Virus record (IMG/VR): IMGVR_UViG_3300022871_000021
Coordinates: 1-56,027 of that record
From: a virus
Strand: one strand, 5' to 3'
DNA length: 56,027 nt
Shown here: positions 18,128 to 25,768 of the stretch, piece after piece
Numbering within the stretch: the first letter of the stretch is position 1
Layout: the number at the start of each line of letters is the position of its first letter
Program-made: the position numbers and the translations under genes
The notes under the pieces: model-generated
What the model was told of the DNA's origin: nothing
Seen by the model: the letters and a program-made list of their open reading frames with translations, nothing else
Database searches by the model: none

Positions 18128-18192
18128 AACGCTTCATTTATACGCATTAAGCTTTAGGCTAAGTGTAAAATATAGATGAAGCGTTTTTTTTC
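18128..18192 (+). terminator. Rho-independent terminator of the late operon
   Basis: AACGCTTCAT (18128-18137) pairs with ATGAAGCGTT (18176-18185). The stem continues inward with TTTATAC pairing with GTGTAAA (one G-T pair) and a small inner hairpin around GCTTTAGGC. An uninterrupted run of eight T (18184-18191) follows. It separates the structural/lysis genes from the early promoter at 18241. Confidence 0.9.
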
Positions 18193-18240
18193 TTCCCTTT
18201 TGCCTTTGAAATTTTTTTTAAAATATCGAAAATTCTTCTC

Positions 18241-18271
18241 TTGACAGTATATTATAATATGTTATATTATA
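18241..18271 (+). promoter_or_regulatory. Promoter with ATATAATAT-type operator (early region, first promoter)
   Basis: -35 TTGACA (18241-18246), 16-nt spacer, -10 TATATT (18263-18268). TATAATAT (18253-18260) and ATATTATA (18264-18271) are inverted around GTT and overlap the -10. It drives the train of small genes from 18313. An 11-codon reading frame from ATG 18291 precedes the first gene and could be a leader peptide. Confidence 0.8.
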
Positions 18272-18312
18272 TTATAGGAACAAAAACAACATGAATAAAG
18301 GGGAGAAAAATA

Positions 18313-18537
18313 ATGGATATGAATAGGATTAGAAGAGTAAAAGATAGATTTTATACACAGATTGATGAAAATATTTCCTATGAAAATGTTCTCCGAAAGG
18401 TCAGAAAAGAAGCTAAGAAAATGAAACACGGACAGTTAGAACAAAAATATTCTAAAACAATTATACAAGAGGCCTTGAATGGAAGAGGAACAAGTGAAAC
18501 TGAAAGAGATTTTGTAATGAGAACGGGAAGATATTAA
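18313..18537 (+). CDS. Uncharacterised early protein
   Basis: 74 residues, first gene after the 18241 promoter, SD GGGAG 7 nt before the ATG. Charged and helical (YENVLRKVRKEAKKMKHGQL), with no motif I recognise. First-gene position after a regulated promoter suggests an early function against or for host takeover, but this is guesswork. Confidence 0.5.
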   Translation: MDMNRIRRVKDRFYTQIDENISYENVLRKVRKEAKKMKHGQLEQKYSKTIIQEALNGRGTSETERDFVMRTGRY

Positions 18538-18538
18538 T

Positions 18539-18775
18539 ATGGAAAAGAAGACACTTATAGGAACTTGTGTAGATAACCCTTTCAGAGAGATGGAAAAGCT
18601 CGAAAAGATTATCGATGAGGCTAAAAAAATAAGTAAAAGAACGTTTTTTAAAAGATGCGAGATAGCCTTAGAAATAGAAGAAGATATAAAACGATTTCCC
18701 AATGATTATGAATTTTATAAATATCAAGAGATATACTTTTACCGATGGAGTGCTATTGAACATTTTTATAAATGA
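18539..18775 (+). CDS. Uncharacterised early protein
   Basis: 78 residues, one base after the previous stop. Helical and charged (NPFREMEKLEKIIDEAKKIS), with an aromatic C-terminus (EIYFYRWSAIEHFY). No recognised family, signal peptide or metal motif. Confidence 0.5.
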   Translation: MEKKTLIGTCVDNPFREMEKLEKIIDEAKKISKRTFFKRCEIALEIEEDIKRFPNDYEFYKYQEIYFYRWSAIEHFYK

Positions 18776-18806
18776 TTAATGATAGTTGATATATATTATG
18801 GATGAT

Positions 18807-18816
18807 AGCTATAATA
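18807..18816 (+). promoter_or_regulatory. GCTATAAT gene-start element, copy 1
   Basis: AGCTATAATA, 29 nt before the endolysin start. TTGATA at 18786-18791 lies 18 nt upstream of its TATAAT, so this copy could work as a full sigma-70 promoter. Confidence 0.6.
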
Positions 18817-18845
18817 CTACAGAAGATAAACAAAGGGAGGACAAG

Positions 18846-19304
18846 ATGACAAAAAACTTAATACTAAGGAGATTAATACTACTGGCATTAATACTTAGTC
18901 CAATGCACGCTAGGACGGCACTTGCTATGAATGCTACTGATGAAAAGAAATTAAGTTCTATGAAGTTTGAAGCGAGTAAAAGAGTAAAAGAGTTGCTCGA
19001 GACGGCTAGGAAACGATGGCCTGAATATAAAATAATACTAGCAGAAACTTATAGGACTCAAGAGCGACAGGATAAGCTCTATAAGAAAGGGAAGAACACG
19101 ACTACTGTTAGAATTTCTAAACATACATTAGGACTAGCAGCCGATATATATTTTACTGATGGGAAAAGAATTTTAGCCTACGAAGAAGCCCCATACTTGG
19201 AACTTGGGAAAATGGGAGAAGATTTAGGGTTGACTTGGGGAGGACGTTGGAAGATACCTTTTGACCCTGCTCACTATGAATGGAGAGGTTGGTATAATCA
19301 TTGA
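18846..19304 (+). CDS. Exported M15-type peptidase endolysin
   Basis: 152 residues from ATG 18846, which has a good SD (GGGAGG); an upstream in-frame ATG at 18786 runs through the GCTATAAT element and is not used here. An N-terminal signal sequence (RRLILLALILSP, then ARTALA) precedes the mature domain. The enzyme has the VanY/L-alanyl-D-glutamate peptidase pattern: ETYRTQERQDKLYKKG, the zinc motif SKHTLGLAADIYF (His and Asp) and the catalytic C-terminal DPAHYEWRGW. It would cut peptide bonds in peptidoglycan. A cleavable or SAR-type signal suggests Sec export rather than pure holin release. It lies in the early region, away from the holin candidates. Confidence 0.85.
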   Translation: MTKNLILRRLILLALILSPMHARTALAMNATDEKKLSSMKFEASKRVKELLETARKRWPEYKIILAETYRTQERQDKLYKKGKNTTTVRISKHTLGLAADIYFTDGKRILAYEEAPYLELGKMGEDLGLTWGGRWKIPFDPAHYEWRGWYNH

Positions 19305-19837
19305 TACCTAAATATCCTAAATATAAGAGAGAAGAAAAATTAAGTGCGAAATTATCTTTAAAAGATATAGATAACATTAAATTATTATATGCAACTGGGG
19401 AGTTTTCGCAACGAGATTTAGGGAGAAAATTTAATATTGCTCAAGGGACAATAAGAATAGCCTTAATGTCGAAGGAAGACAAAAAAGAACATTATCGAGA
19501 TTTATACGCCAGAGGCATTAGTTGTAGCGTTAAAAAGAGATATGGACAAGAATATCAAAAGAAAGCGTCAAAAAAAGTTATTGAGAGAAAAAAAGATTTA
19601 TATCCCGATGAATATAGAAAATGGCATTCTCATCAATCGTCTAATCATCCTTATAAAAAGACTAAAGAATATAAAGAAAAAATGCGTGAATATTATAAAA
19701 AATATGATGATGCCCGGCGAGAGAAGAGGATAGAATATAATCGTGCATATTATCAGGGAAAAAAGCTTTTGCTAAAATCTAAAAAATATTTCAAAAAAGA
19801 GGTATTATCGTTCAAAGAGAATAGGGATGATAGATGA
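19301..19837 (+). CDS. Helix-turn-helix DNA-binding protein
   Basis: 178 residues from a TTG overlapping the endolysin stop (TTGA); no ATG exists before residue 60. Residues about 28-52 form a helix-turn-helix (GEFSQRDLGRKFNIAQGTIR), of the resolvase/sigma-4-like kind used to read DNA. The remainder is very basic and Tyr/Lys-rich (EYKEKMREYYKKYDDARREK), resembling basic tails of phage-encoded nucleases or DNA-binding proteins. Target unknown. Confidence 0.6.
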   Translation: MIPKYPKYKREEKLSAKLSLKDIDNIKLLYATGEFSQRDLGRKFNIAQGTIRIALMSKEDKKEHYRDLYARGISCSVKKRYGQEYQKKASKKVIERKKDLYPDEYRKWHSHQSSNHPYKKTKEYKEKMREYYKKYDDARREKRIEYNRAYYQGKKLLLKSKKYFKKEVLSFKENRDDR

Positions 19838-19854
19838 TTAAAATTACGGATGAT

Positions 19855-19864
19855 AGCTATAACA
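19855..19864 (+). promoter_or_regulatory. GCTATAAT gene-start element, copy 2
   Basis: AGCTATAACA, 15 nt before the ATG at 19880 and immediately followed by TAATAGGAGGG (SD). Shares the GGATGAT lead-in with copies 1 and 3. Confidence 0.6.
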
Positions 19865-19879
19865 TAATAGGAGGGAAAG

Positions 19880-20203
19880 ATGACTAAACCTAGATGCGAA
19901 GAATGTAATTGTAGTCTTGAAAAACGTTTTAATACGATTAATGGGGAAACTAGAATGACTCCTTATTGGGTTTGTGTGAATATTAAATGTGAAGATTATC
20001 AAATGCCTAAAGAAATTAAAGGGAAAGAGGGTACGCAAGAATTAAAACCTTGTCCATTTTGCGGAGGAGAGGCAAAAATAGAAAGAAAGGGAACAAGGGG
20101 TCAAAGTATGATTATATCTTGTGTTGATTGTGGTTGCACCCTTGAATCTGGTGATGTATTTGGATTAACTAATATTTTAAAATGGAATAAACGGATTGAT
20201 TAA
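19880..20203 (+). CDS. Two-zinc-finger protein with Lar-like C-terminal half
   Basis: 107 residues. The N-terminal half has CEECNCSL and YWVCVNIKCEDYQMPKEIK, a zinc-knuckle pattern repeated as a 55-residue protein at 51986. The C-terminal half (LKPCPFCGGEAKIERKGTRG, then CVDCGCTLES and a closing W-N) matches the Lar restriction-alleviation family signature. Lar of Rac prophage modulates host type I restriction; most phage homologues are untested. The fusion of the two modules is unusual. Confidence 0.7.
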   Translation: MTKPRCEECNCSLEKRFNTINGETRMTPYWVCVNIKCEDYQMPKEIKGKEGTQELKPCPFCGGEAKIERKGTRGQSMIISCVDCGCTLESGDVFGLTNILKWNKRID

Positions 20204-20232
20204 TAAGAATATTAAAAGACTTGAGGACAAAG

Positions 20233-20595
20233 ATGCTTGAAGACGACCTAACTAGAGCGGGATATAAAAAGATAGTAGGGTTTCCTAAGTACCGGATAAC
20301 TAATGACGGCAATATCTGGATAACAGATATGGGAAGGATTATGAAATCATTTACTTCCGCTCGGGGTTATGAAGTTCTTGCCTTATGGAACAACAGAAAA
20401 AGGACAAGAGTTATGGTTCACAGATTAGTTGCTATTGCCTTTGTAAGGAATAATAAATGTCTCAGATTTGTAAGACATAAAGATGAAAACAGAAAGAATA
20501 ATTGTTCGGATAACTTGGAATGGTATGGAACGTATTACAAAAAAGAAGATGAGAAAATCCCAATTTATAATACACGCAAAAGAAAAGGAGCATGA
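20233..20595 (+). CDS. NUMOD4-HNH homing-type endonuclease
   Basis: 120 residues from ATG 20233 (SD GAGG 6 nt before); a TTG at 20221 is in frame but has no SD. NUMOD4-like start (VGFPKYRITNDGNIWI) is followed by an HNH core: VHRLVAIAF, then VRHKDENRKNNCSDNLEW, the usual H-x-D-x-x-x-x-N-N...NLEW block. Such genes are mobile endonucleases inserted between phage genes. The first His of the core lies in VHRLV. Confidence 0.85.
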   Translation: MLEDDLTRAGYKKIVGFPKYRITNDGNIWITDMGRIMKSFTSARGYEVLALWNNRKRTRVMVHRLVAIAFVRNNKCLRFVRHKDENRKNNCSDNLEWYGTYYKKEDEKIPIYNTRKRKGA

Positions 20596-20598
20596 AAA

Positions 20599-20937
20599 AT
20601 GAATTTTGAAAAATATAAAAATTTAATGGAATATCCATATAGACCTCATAAACCATTCCTAGAAAGAGGCCATACATCTAATGAAGCACGAAATTATACG
20701 AGTTCGTTAAGGGTTTATGAGTCGTTGATGGTTAGATTTAGAGAAGGACGCCAAAAGTATCATGACGAAGGTAATAGATTGAATGAACAATTTAAGCAAG
20801 ATGCTTTTAAAGAACTTAGTATTCAAAATAACGAAAAGAAAGAAAAGCTATGGTCAAAGGCATGGGAAGAAGGCCATAGTGGTGGTTTAAATGAAGTTTG
20901 GATTTACATGCAAGACCTTGTAGAATTGATTAGTTAA
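20599..20937 (+). CDS. Uncharacterised protein
   Basis: 112 residues, strong SD (AAAAGGAG). Highly charged and helical, with RGHTSNEARNYTSSLRVYE and AWEEGHSGGLNEVWIYM. I do not recognise the family. Confidence 0.5.
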   Translation: MNFEKYKNLMEYPYRPHKPFLERGHTSNEARNYTSSLRVYESLMVRFREGRQKYHDEGNRLNEQFKQDAFKELSIQNNEKKEKLWSKAWEEGHSGGLNEVWIYMQDLVELIS

Positions 20938-20959
20938 TCTATATAAAGGAGCGTGAACA

Positions 20960-21169
20960 ATGAAGATAAAAATAGGTGATGTTTACACTGTAAGAAAGGC
21001 AGCAGCAAAGAGGTTGGGCATACATCCAAATGTTATTGCAGCTAATATGGGTGGAAATTCTGCATTTTACGCTTTGTGTTTAGCAAAAGATAATATAAAA
21101 CTTGATTCCAACTTAAAGGCAATATTGCATTATTATTTAGTAATTTTTTACACCGAGTGTGTGAAATGA
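20960..21169 (+). CDS. Uncharacterised small protein
   Basis: 69 residues, SD AAAGGAGCG. Contains a short helix-turn-helix-like stretch (VRKAAAKRLGIHPNVIAANM) that could be a small DNA-binding unit; the C-terminus is hydrophobic (LHYYLVIFYTEC). No firm assignment. Confidence 0.45.
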   Translation: MKIKIGDVYTVRKAAAKRLGIHPNVIAANMGGNSAFYALCLAKDNIKLDSNLKAILHYYLVIFYTECVK

Positions 21170-21363
21170 ACGAACAAAAAGTAACCTCATTAAAAATAAA
21201 TATAAAAGAGTTAAGCAGTGTTCTTGCAAAACATTTTGATGCTGGAAGTTGCTACATCGTAAGCGCTAAGATAAGTTCTCCGACAAGAAAACATATTCCA
21301 GACTTTTATACTCTTGGAGAAAAAGGATTATTAACAATCGAACTTGAGGTAACTAATGAATAA
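21166..21363 (+). CDS. Uncharacterised small protein
   Basis: 65 residues from ATG 21166 inside an ATGA overlap; a GTG at 21157 is the alternative start. Strand-rich with SLKINIKELSSVLAKHF and LLTIELEV. No SD is visible, so it is probably translated by coupling. Confidence 0.45.
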   Translation: MNEQKVTSLKINIKELSSVLAKHFDAGSCYIVSAKISSPTRKHIPDFYTLGEKGLLTIELEVTNE

Positions 21364-21754
21364 AGAAAAACTTAAACCATGTCCGTTTTGCGGAGAAGAA
21401 GCAGAATATAACTACGAGCCGATAGGAAGAGATAATCATTTTATGGGAGAGAGTTTTATCTATTGTAAAGAATGTGGAGTTGGTTTTAATAGCTTCAAAT
21501 TATCTGAAAAAGAATTAATGAAAGCATGGAACACAAGAGCCGAAGACAAGGTGAAAGATGATATGCTAAATGAGCTTAAAAATATAAACAAATGGCTTGA
21601 AGATTGCGATAATGATTACGAAGTTGTTACTAAAACAGGTTTCGTTTATAGACCGATTGGAATAATAAAAGAAATATTAATTTATCAAATCAAAAAAGAA
21701 GAAGAATATAAAAAATGGGCTGAAAGCAATTGGAATGAAGAAATCACACCTTAA
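21356..21754 (+). CDS. Lar-like zinc protein (second copy)
   Basis: 132 residues. The first 62 carry the Lar family pattern: LKPCPFCGEEAEYNYE, a second pair FIYCKECGVGFNSF, and AWNTRA as the terminal W-N motif. The remaining residues are helical and acidic. With the gene at 19880 this gives two Lar-type proteins within 2 kb. A restriction-alleviation role is a family property, not shown here. Confidence 0.7.
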   Translation: MNKEKLKPCPFCGEEAEYNYEPIGRDNHFMGESFIYCKECGVGFNSFKLSEKELMKAWNTRAEDKVKDDMLNELKNINKWLEDCDNDYEVVTKTGFVYRPIGIIKEILIYQIKKEEEYKKWAESNWNEEITP

Positions 21755-21780
21755 GCAATTTAAAACGAAGAAGAGAGATT

Positions 21781-21972
21781 ATGAACTTAATAGATGACAA
21801 AATAGCAATACAATGGTATTTAATTCCGGCTATAGCCATATTAATTTTATTTTCTATATGCGTGTTATCTTTTGTGGAAGAAGGCCCTAAATTGCCCGAA
21901 ACCCTTGACCACAGTCGATTACAGAGGGTTTCAGACGAAATACGACCTAGACCATGGGTAAATACCGAATGA
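21781..21972 (+). CDS. Single-pass small membrane protein
   Basis: 63 residues. One transmembrane helix at about residues 11-31 (WYLIPAIAILILFSICVLSF), then a Pro- and Arg-containing hydrophilic tail. SD GAGAG. Function unknown; small early membrane proteins often act in superinfection exclusion. Confidence 0.5.
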   Translation: MNLIDDKIAIQWYLIPAIAILILFSICVLSFVEEGPKLPETLDHSRLQRVSDEIRPRPWVNTE

Positions 21973-22026
21973 AGCAGATAGTCATTATCACGAATTTAGG
22001 GATGAATGATAGATATTATGGATGAT

Positions 22027-22036
22027 GGCTATAATA
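22027..22036 (+). promoter_or_regulatory. GCTATAAT gene-start element, copy 3
   Basis: GGCTATAATA, 27 nt before the ATG at 22064. It shares ATATTATGGATGAT upstream with copy 1, so the two leaders are related over more than the core. Confidence 0.6.
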
Positions 22037-22063
22037 CCACGAAAGACAAATGAAAGGAAGAAG

Positions 22064-22504
22064 ATGAGTATATATTTAACTGATAAACAATATTTAGAAT
22101 TACTTCAGAAACTTCGGATTGACTTAGACAAAACCGAAAAGATTCTTTTCGAAGATAGCACAGAAACAGGCTATAAACATACTGTAACTAATGTCGGATT
22201 GTGTGCAGGGGAAGTAACGGAAACTAATTGGTCTAAGGATAAACACCTTACCAGAGAAACAGCAATGTGGCCTAAAGAATTTGATAAAATAGGTAAAGTT
22301 AAATATGAAAGTCCTCAAATGTTTACAAGAAAATATAAAAGGAAAAATCATAAATGCCCTTTCGCCGAGAAAGGTACAAACACAGATGGTTGTTTTTATA
22401 GATGTAAAATTTTCCAGAAAAAGTATAAAATACCTTCGATAGAAGAGGCAAAACAGATGTACGATAAATGTATCGATGAGGTTAAAAATAAACTAGGATT
22501 ATAG
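22064..22504 (+). CDS. Uncharacterised protein with cysteine motif
   Basis: 146 residues from ATG 22064 after a GGAAG site; an in-frame ATG at 22022 would translate the GCTATAAT element and is rejected. Starts MSIYLTDKQYLELLQKL. A C-terminal cysteine/histidine group (HKCPFAEKG, then GCFYRCKIF) may bind metal. Not recognised. Confidence 0.55.
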   Translation: MSIYLTDKQYLELLQKLRIDLDKTEKILFEDSTETGYKHTVTNVGLCAGEVTETNWSKDKHLTRETAMWPKEFDKIGKVKYESPQMFTRKYKRKNHKCPFAEKGTNTDGCFYRCKIFQKKYKIPSIEEAKQMYDKCIDEVKNKLGL

Positions 22505-22545
22505 TGTTGATTTTATGGCCATAATCAAATTGAAGGAGGTCAAAG

Positions 22546-23316
22546 ATGGAAAAAGTGAATTTCGACGTAGAGTTAAAGGGAATTAAAGTTGACGGAGGGG
22601 AAGAAATTCCAGACAGAAAGGCGGTAGTTAGAACTGATTCTGGTAAAGTTCTCGGGATAGTAGGAAACTCATATACTCCTATTCATCACAGAACAGTAAT
22701 TGAAACTTTTGATTCAATGGAGTTTCTTAAAAGAAAAAGAATAGATGTTTGTCGGGATGGTTCGGTGATGTTTGCTCAGTATGATATCGGAAATGGTCAG
22801 GCATTACAGACCGAGGTTGCCGTTGGAGATGTAGTTAGTTTTGGCCTAAGAGCGTTTAATTCTTTTAATCTACAATTTGGAGTTGGATTTGAATTGAATG
22901 CTAACCGTCTAGTTTGCACAAATGGTCTTGTTGTTCCAAAGGCTATGGCTAGATTATCGATGAGGCATTTTCGAAACATTAGTACCGATGGATTCGAAGA
23001 TGTAATAAAAGAGAAGATGAAGGAATTTGGCCCTACGATTGAGATTTGGAGAAATTGGATGAAGATTAAGCCTTCAGAGTCAAGAGTTGAACAATTTTTT
23101 AAAGATGTAAATATAGGGCAGAGGCTCGGGAAGCAACTCTGGAACGAAGCGATTGACGAAACTAAAAAGCTTGGAGTTTGGGGCCTATATAATACTTTTA
23201 CAAAATATGTTACTCATGACTTAAAGATAAGGGGTAACGAATCTAATCGAATGATGTCGGTTAGGAGTAAAGAAAGAGAATTGCTCCATAAATTCTATAA
23301 TTATAATTGGAATTGA
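22546..23316 (+). CDS. DUF932-family phage/plasmid protein
   Basis: 256 residues matching DUF932 proteins: an N-terminal VRTDSGKVLGIVGNSYTPIH (family motif VGxxYxxxQ, here with His), FAQYDIGNG, and SFGLRAFNSFNLQFGV with a following RLVCTNGLVV (family motif R-x-V-C-x-N). These proteins are common in phages and plasmids and have no settled function; a role in DNA metabolism is often supposed. SD GGAGG. The 155-nt gap after it holds a promoter. Confidence 0.8.
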   Translation: MEKVNFDVELKGIKVDGGEEIPDRKAVVRTDSGKVLGIVGNSYTPIHHRTVIETFDSMEFLKRKRIDVCRDGSVMFAQYDIGNGQALQTEVAVGDVVSFGLRAFNSFNLQFGVGFELNANRLVCTNGLVVPKAMARLSMRHFRNISTDGFEDVIKEKMKEFGPTIEIWRNWMKIKPSESRVEQFFKDVNIGQRLGKQLWNEAIDETKKLGVWGLYNTFTKYVTHDLKIRGNESNRMMSVRSKERELLHKFYNYNWN

Positions 23317-23388
23317 TGGCGGAAGGTTTTTTAGTTTTAATAAAAATTTAAAAAATGTTGTGAGAGATAAACGAATTATAAAGAAGTT

Positions 23389-23420
23389 TTGACAGAACAT
23401 TCTAGTATGTTATATTATGT
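23389..23420 (+). promoter_or_regulatory. Promoter before DNA ligase
   Basis: TTGACA (23389-23394), 16-nt spacer, TATATT (23411-23416). The left operator arm is changed to TCTAGTAT; the GTT centre and right arm ATATTAT remain, so operator symmetry is partly lost compared with the 18241 and 39090 promoters. Confidence 0.75.
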
Positions 23421-23447
23421 TATAAGATGGAACAAATAAAAGATGAT

Positions 23448-23457
23448 GGCTATAATA
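23448..23457 (+). promoter_or_regulatory. GCTATAAT gene-start element, copy 4
   Basis: GGCTATAATA, 14 nt before the ligase ATG, running directly into TAATAGGAGGG. It lies 32 nt after the -10 of the 23389 promoter, so it is inside that transcript's leader. Confidence 0.65.
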
Positions 23458-23471
23458 TAATAGGAGGGAAG

Positions 23472-24485
23472 ATGAATAGAACGATTAAAAAATATGAATT
23501 AGACCTAGAACAAATTGAAGCCTCAAAAGCTAGCGGTGGAGCGATATATACCATCCCCGAAAACATTTGGGAGACGTACGGATGGATTGCCGAAGAAAAA
23601 CTGGACGGGACGAGACTCAAGATGCACATAACTCCAGAAGGCAATAGATTTGATACTAGAAGGATATCCGATAAGACTCAAAAATTTATGGAAAGAACGA
23701 ATAACTTCCCACATTTAAGAGATTTAGAATTGGTAGAATTTAAGGGAACGATACTTGACGGAGAAGGGATTGCCCCCGTTAAAATAGATACGATGGGAGC
23801 TACACAAAGTATAGTGGGGGCGAGCCCAGAACACGCTTGGGAAAGACAGCAAGATATCGGATGGATTAAATATAGAACATTCGATTTAATAAAGTATCAA
23901 GGGAAAGACGCTAGAGCCATACCATTTCGTGAAAGAAGAATTATATTAGAAGATATAGTAAAGAAAATAAGATTAAAATATCCTGATACGACAATAGAAA
24001 TTCTTGTACAAAGAACCAAGAATATGAAAAAATTCTATGAGTTAGAAATTGGAATGGGAAAAGAAGGAATAATGTTAAAGAATCTAGATGGTTTATATGG
24101 AGATATACATAGTTTATTAAAAGTTAAAAAACATACTAGACTCACAATGATAGTGACAGGGTTTAAGGATGGGGCGGGAAAGCATAAAGGTAAAGTCGGA
24201 AGCGTGGGGATAGGATTTTATGGAGAAAAACAACTTACATATGCCGGAGGACTTTCAGATGTTTTAAGACAGGATATGCAAGATAACCCAAACGAATATC
24301 TCGGGAAAACGATTGAAATAGAATGCCAAGAATTTACTAAAACGGGGGCTCTAAGGCATCCAAGAGTAGTAGGAACAAATGACAAGAGAAATTCACAGGA
24401 TATAGAGCAAGAAAAATTAAGAATATTTAGACTTGATAAAAATCCAGAAGATTGCAAGAGAAGCCAAGAAATAAAAATTCGATAA
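23472..24485 (+). CDS. ATP-dependent DNA ligase
   Basis: 337 residues from ATG 23472 (SD GGAGGG); an in-frame ATG at 23427 lies in the duplicated leader and is rejected. Motif I is EEKLDGTRLK, with the lysine that accepts AMP; motif III region is LVEFKGTILDGEG; motif IV KEGIMLKN; motif V begins LLKVKKH. An OB-fold follows (IVTGFKDGAGKHKGKVGSV). Length fits compact viral ligases. It seals nicks during phage replication or recombination. It has its own promoter. Confidence 0.92.
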   Translation: MNRTIKKYELDLEQIEASKASGGAIYTIPENIWETYGWIAEEKLDGTRLKMHITPEGNRFDTRRISDKTQKFMERTNNFPHLRDLELVEFKGTILDGEGIAPVKIDTMGATQSIVGASPEHAWERQQDIGWIKYRTFDLIKYQGKDARAIPFRERRIILEDIVKKIRLKYPDTTIEILVQRTKNMKKFYELEIGMGKEGIMLKNLDGLYGDIHSLLKVKKHTRLTMIVTGFKDGAGKHKGKVGSVGIGFYGEKQLTYAGGLSDVLRQDMQDNPNEYLGKTIEIECQEFTKTGALRHPRVVGTNDKRNSQDIEQEKLRIFRLDKNPEDCKRSQEIKIR

Positions 24486-24508
24486 TTTAGGTTTAGGGAA
24501 AATAAAAA

Positions 24509-24862
24509 ATGAAAATACTTGTGGCTACAAACAAAGGATTTGAGAAAAATAAATTTGATATCCTTCAATGTAAAGAGAATGAGCCTGTGATGTTCGGCCT
24601 TAATTATAAAAATATGATAGGAATGGAAACCTTAAAGATTACTTCAGCCTTTAAAGTTATAAATTCAAGCCTAACTCCTTCAGAGATTAAAGGAAAAATC
24701 AAGTCTGCTGAAATGAAGTTAGGGTGGTATAGAATAATGAATAAAATCGATTTTAACGCTGATATTACGGAAGAGGCTGAAATTCTCTTACTACTAGCGG
24801 ATGAATGGCCTACAAGGGTTATACTTGAACGTACAGAGGGTTTCATAGACAAAAGGACCTAG
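24509..24862 (+). CDS. Uncharacterised protein
   Basis: 117 residues, 23 nt after ligase. Alpha/beta composition (NKFDILQCKENEPVMFGLNY; TEEAEILLLLADEWPTRVIL), no recognised motif. SD is weak. Confidence 0.5.
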   Translation: MKILVATNKGFEKNKFDILQCKENEPVMFGLNYKNMIGMETLKITSAFKVINSSLTPSEIKGKIKSAEMKLGWYRIMNKIDFNADITEEAEILLLLADEWPTRVILERTEGFIDKRT

Positions 24863-24915
24863 ACTATGGGTAAATATTTACTATTAGTGATGACCATTTA
24901 ACTAAGGAGGATATT

Positions 24916-25053
24916 ATGCCACATACAAAAGGAAAGTGGGAAGCAGTAAAGGGAGATGGTTGTTTTCATTTATTTGTAGATTCTAAGAAAGCTAATACCG
25001 ATAATGACCTCGGAGATATATTTAATGAAGATAGAGCCAAGGGGGGAAAATGA
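24916..25053 (+). CDS. Truncated HTKGPW-family small protein
   Basis: 45 residues, SD AAGGAGG. Starts MPHTKGKWEAVKGDGCFHLF, the N-terminal signature of a widespread small phage protein family (HTxGPWxV). It ends in RAKGGK just where other members continue into an A-x-L-I region, and the stop overlaps the next start. Its first 20 nt after the ATG closely match the decayed copy at 51698. Probably a shortened paralogue; function unknown. Confidence 0.6.
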   Translation: MPHTKGKWEAVKGDGCFHLFVDSKKANTDNDLGDIFNEDRAKGGK

Positions 25054-25421
25054 AAGCATTTACAGACAGACAAAAAGTTTTACTTTATAAAAAGAATATG
25101 GAACAATGCCATGTTCAAAAACCAGCATTTTTTATAGGCAATTTAGTTAAAATAGTAGATGTAGGTAATATTTGCATCAACGAAGTGTATATTGATTCCG
25201 CTAGCGGATGGGGAAAACCGATTGGTGTATGGGAATATTTAGATAAGATAAGAACAGAAAGAGTAGGTACTTATGGTCGTATTATATCGATGAGTTACTT
25301 AAATGTAAGAACTAGACCAATAGTAAAAAAATGGAGTTATTTTGTAAAATTTAAAGATGGCGCAAAGATTGTATTTGGGGAATCTTATCTTATCTACAAG
25401 GTAAAAATCATTAATAATTAA
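25050..25421 (+). CDS. Uncharacterised protein
   Basis: 123 residues overlapping the previous stop (ATGA), SD GGGGGG. Strand-rich C-terminal half (WSYFVKFKDGAKIVFGESYL), suggesting a small beta-barrel, and an N-terminal helix with CHVQKPAFFIGNLVKIVDVG. Not recognised. Confidence 0.5.
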   Translation: MKAFTDRQKVLLYKKNMEQCHVQKPAFFIGNLVKIVDVGNICINEVYIDSASGWGKPIGVWEYLDKIRTERVGTYGRIISMSYLNVRTRPIVKKWSYFVKFKDGAKIVFGESYLIYKVKIINN

Positions 25422-25446
25422 ATTTAGAAAATATAATGGAGGAATT

Positions 25447-25563
25447 ATGAAATATCTTACATTAATTGCTGAAAAAATAATATATTTTTTATATATAGGG
25501 TTGTCAAAGTTGGTTGATTTTGTTGAACAAGCTATAGAGAAAAATAGGAGAAGGGAGGGATAA
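25447..25563 (+). CDS. Small membrane peptide
   Basis: 38 residues, SD GGAGG. Hydrophobic centre (LIAEKIIYFLYIGLSKLVDF) and a basic tail ending NRRREG. Just before a lipoprotein gene, with which it may work. Short length limits confidence. Confidence 0.45.
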   Translation: MKYLTLIAEKIIYFLYIGLSKLVDFVEQAIEKNRRREG

Positions 25564-25565
25564 AT

Positions 25566-25751
25566 ATGTATCGTTTTATCATTTGTATTCTATTTATATT
25601 TTTAATGGGTTGCGCTACTCCTTCGCCAAAGACTTATCAAAGAATTGAAGATACCGCTTGGAAAGAGAAAACTTCTACGTCTAGATTTTATAATATATCT
25701 AGTAAGCTTGAAAAGGGATTATTTAATGATTGCATTAATTATTCACGATAA
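25566..25751 (+). CDS. Small lipoprotein
   Basis: 61 residues. FIICILFIFLMGCATPS is a textbook lipoprotein signal with lipobox LMGC (Cys 16). Mature part only about 45 residues. SD GGGAGGG. Early-expressed phage lipoproteins such as Llp or Cor block receptors against superinfection; this role is a reasonable guess but is not visible in the sequence. Confidence 0.65.
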   Translation: MYRFIICILFIFLMGCATPSPKTYQRIEDTAWKEKTSTSRFYNISSKLEKGLFNDCINYSR

Positions 25752-25768
25752 GGAAGTGGGTATAATTT

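Larger units (their letters stand above)
23375..23467 (+). repeat. 93-bp promoter/leader duplication, copy A
   Basis: Identical to 26342-26434 except one base (G at 23386, A at 26353). It contains the whole promoter, the leader and the GCTATAAT element up to the SD, placed before the DNA ligase gene. Confidence 0.9.

Noticed and set aside
23427-23471. Upstream start for DNA ligase giving a DDGYNII N-terminus
   Set aside because: The extension translates the duplicated leader, also seen at 26394. The ATG at 23472 has a strong SD.
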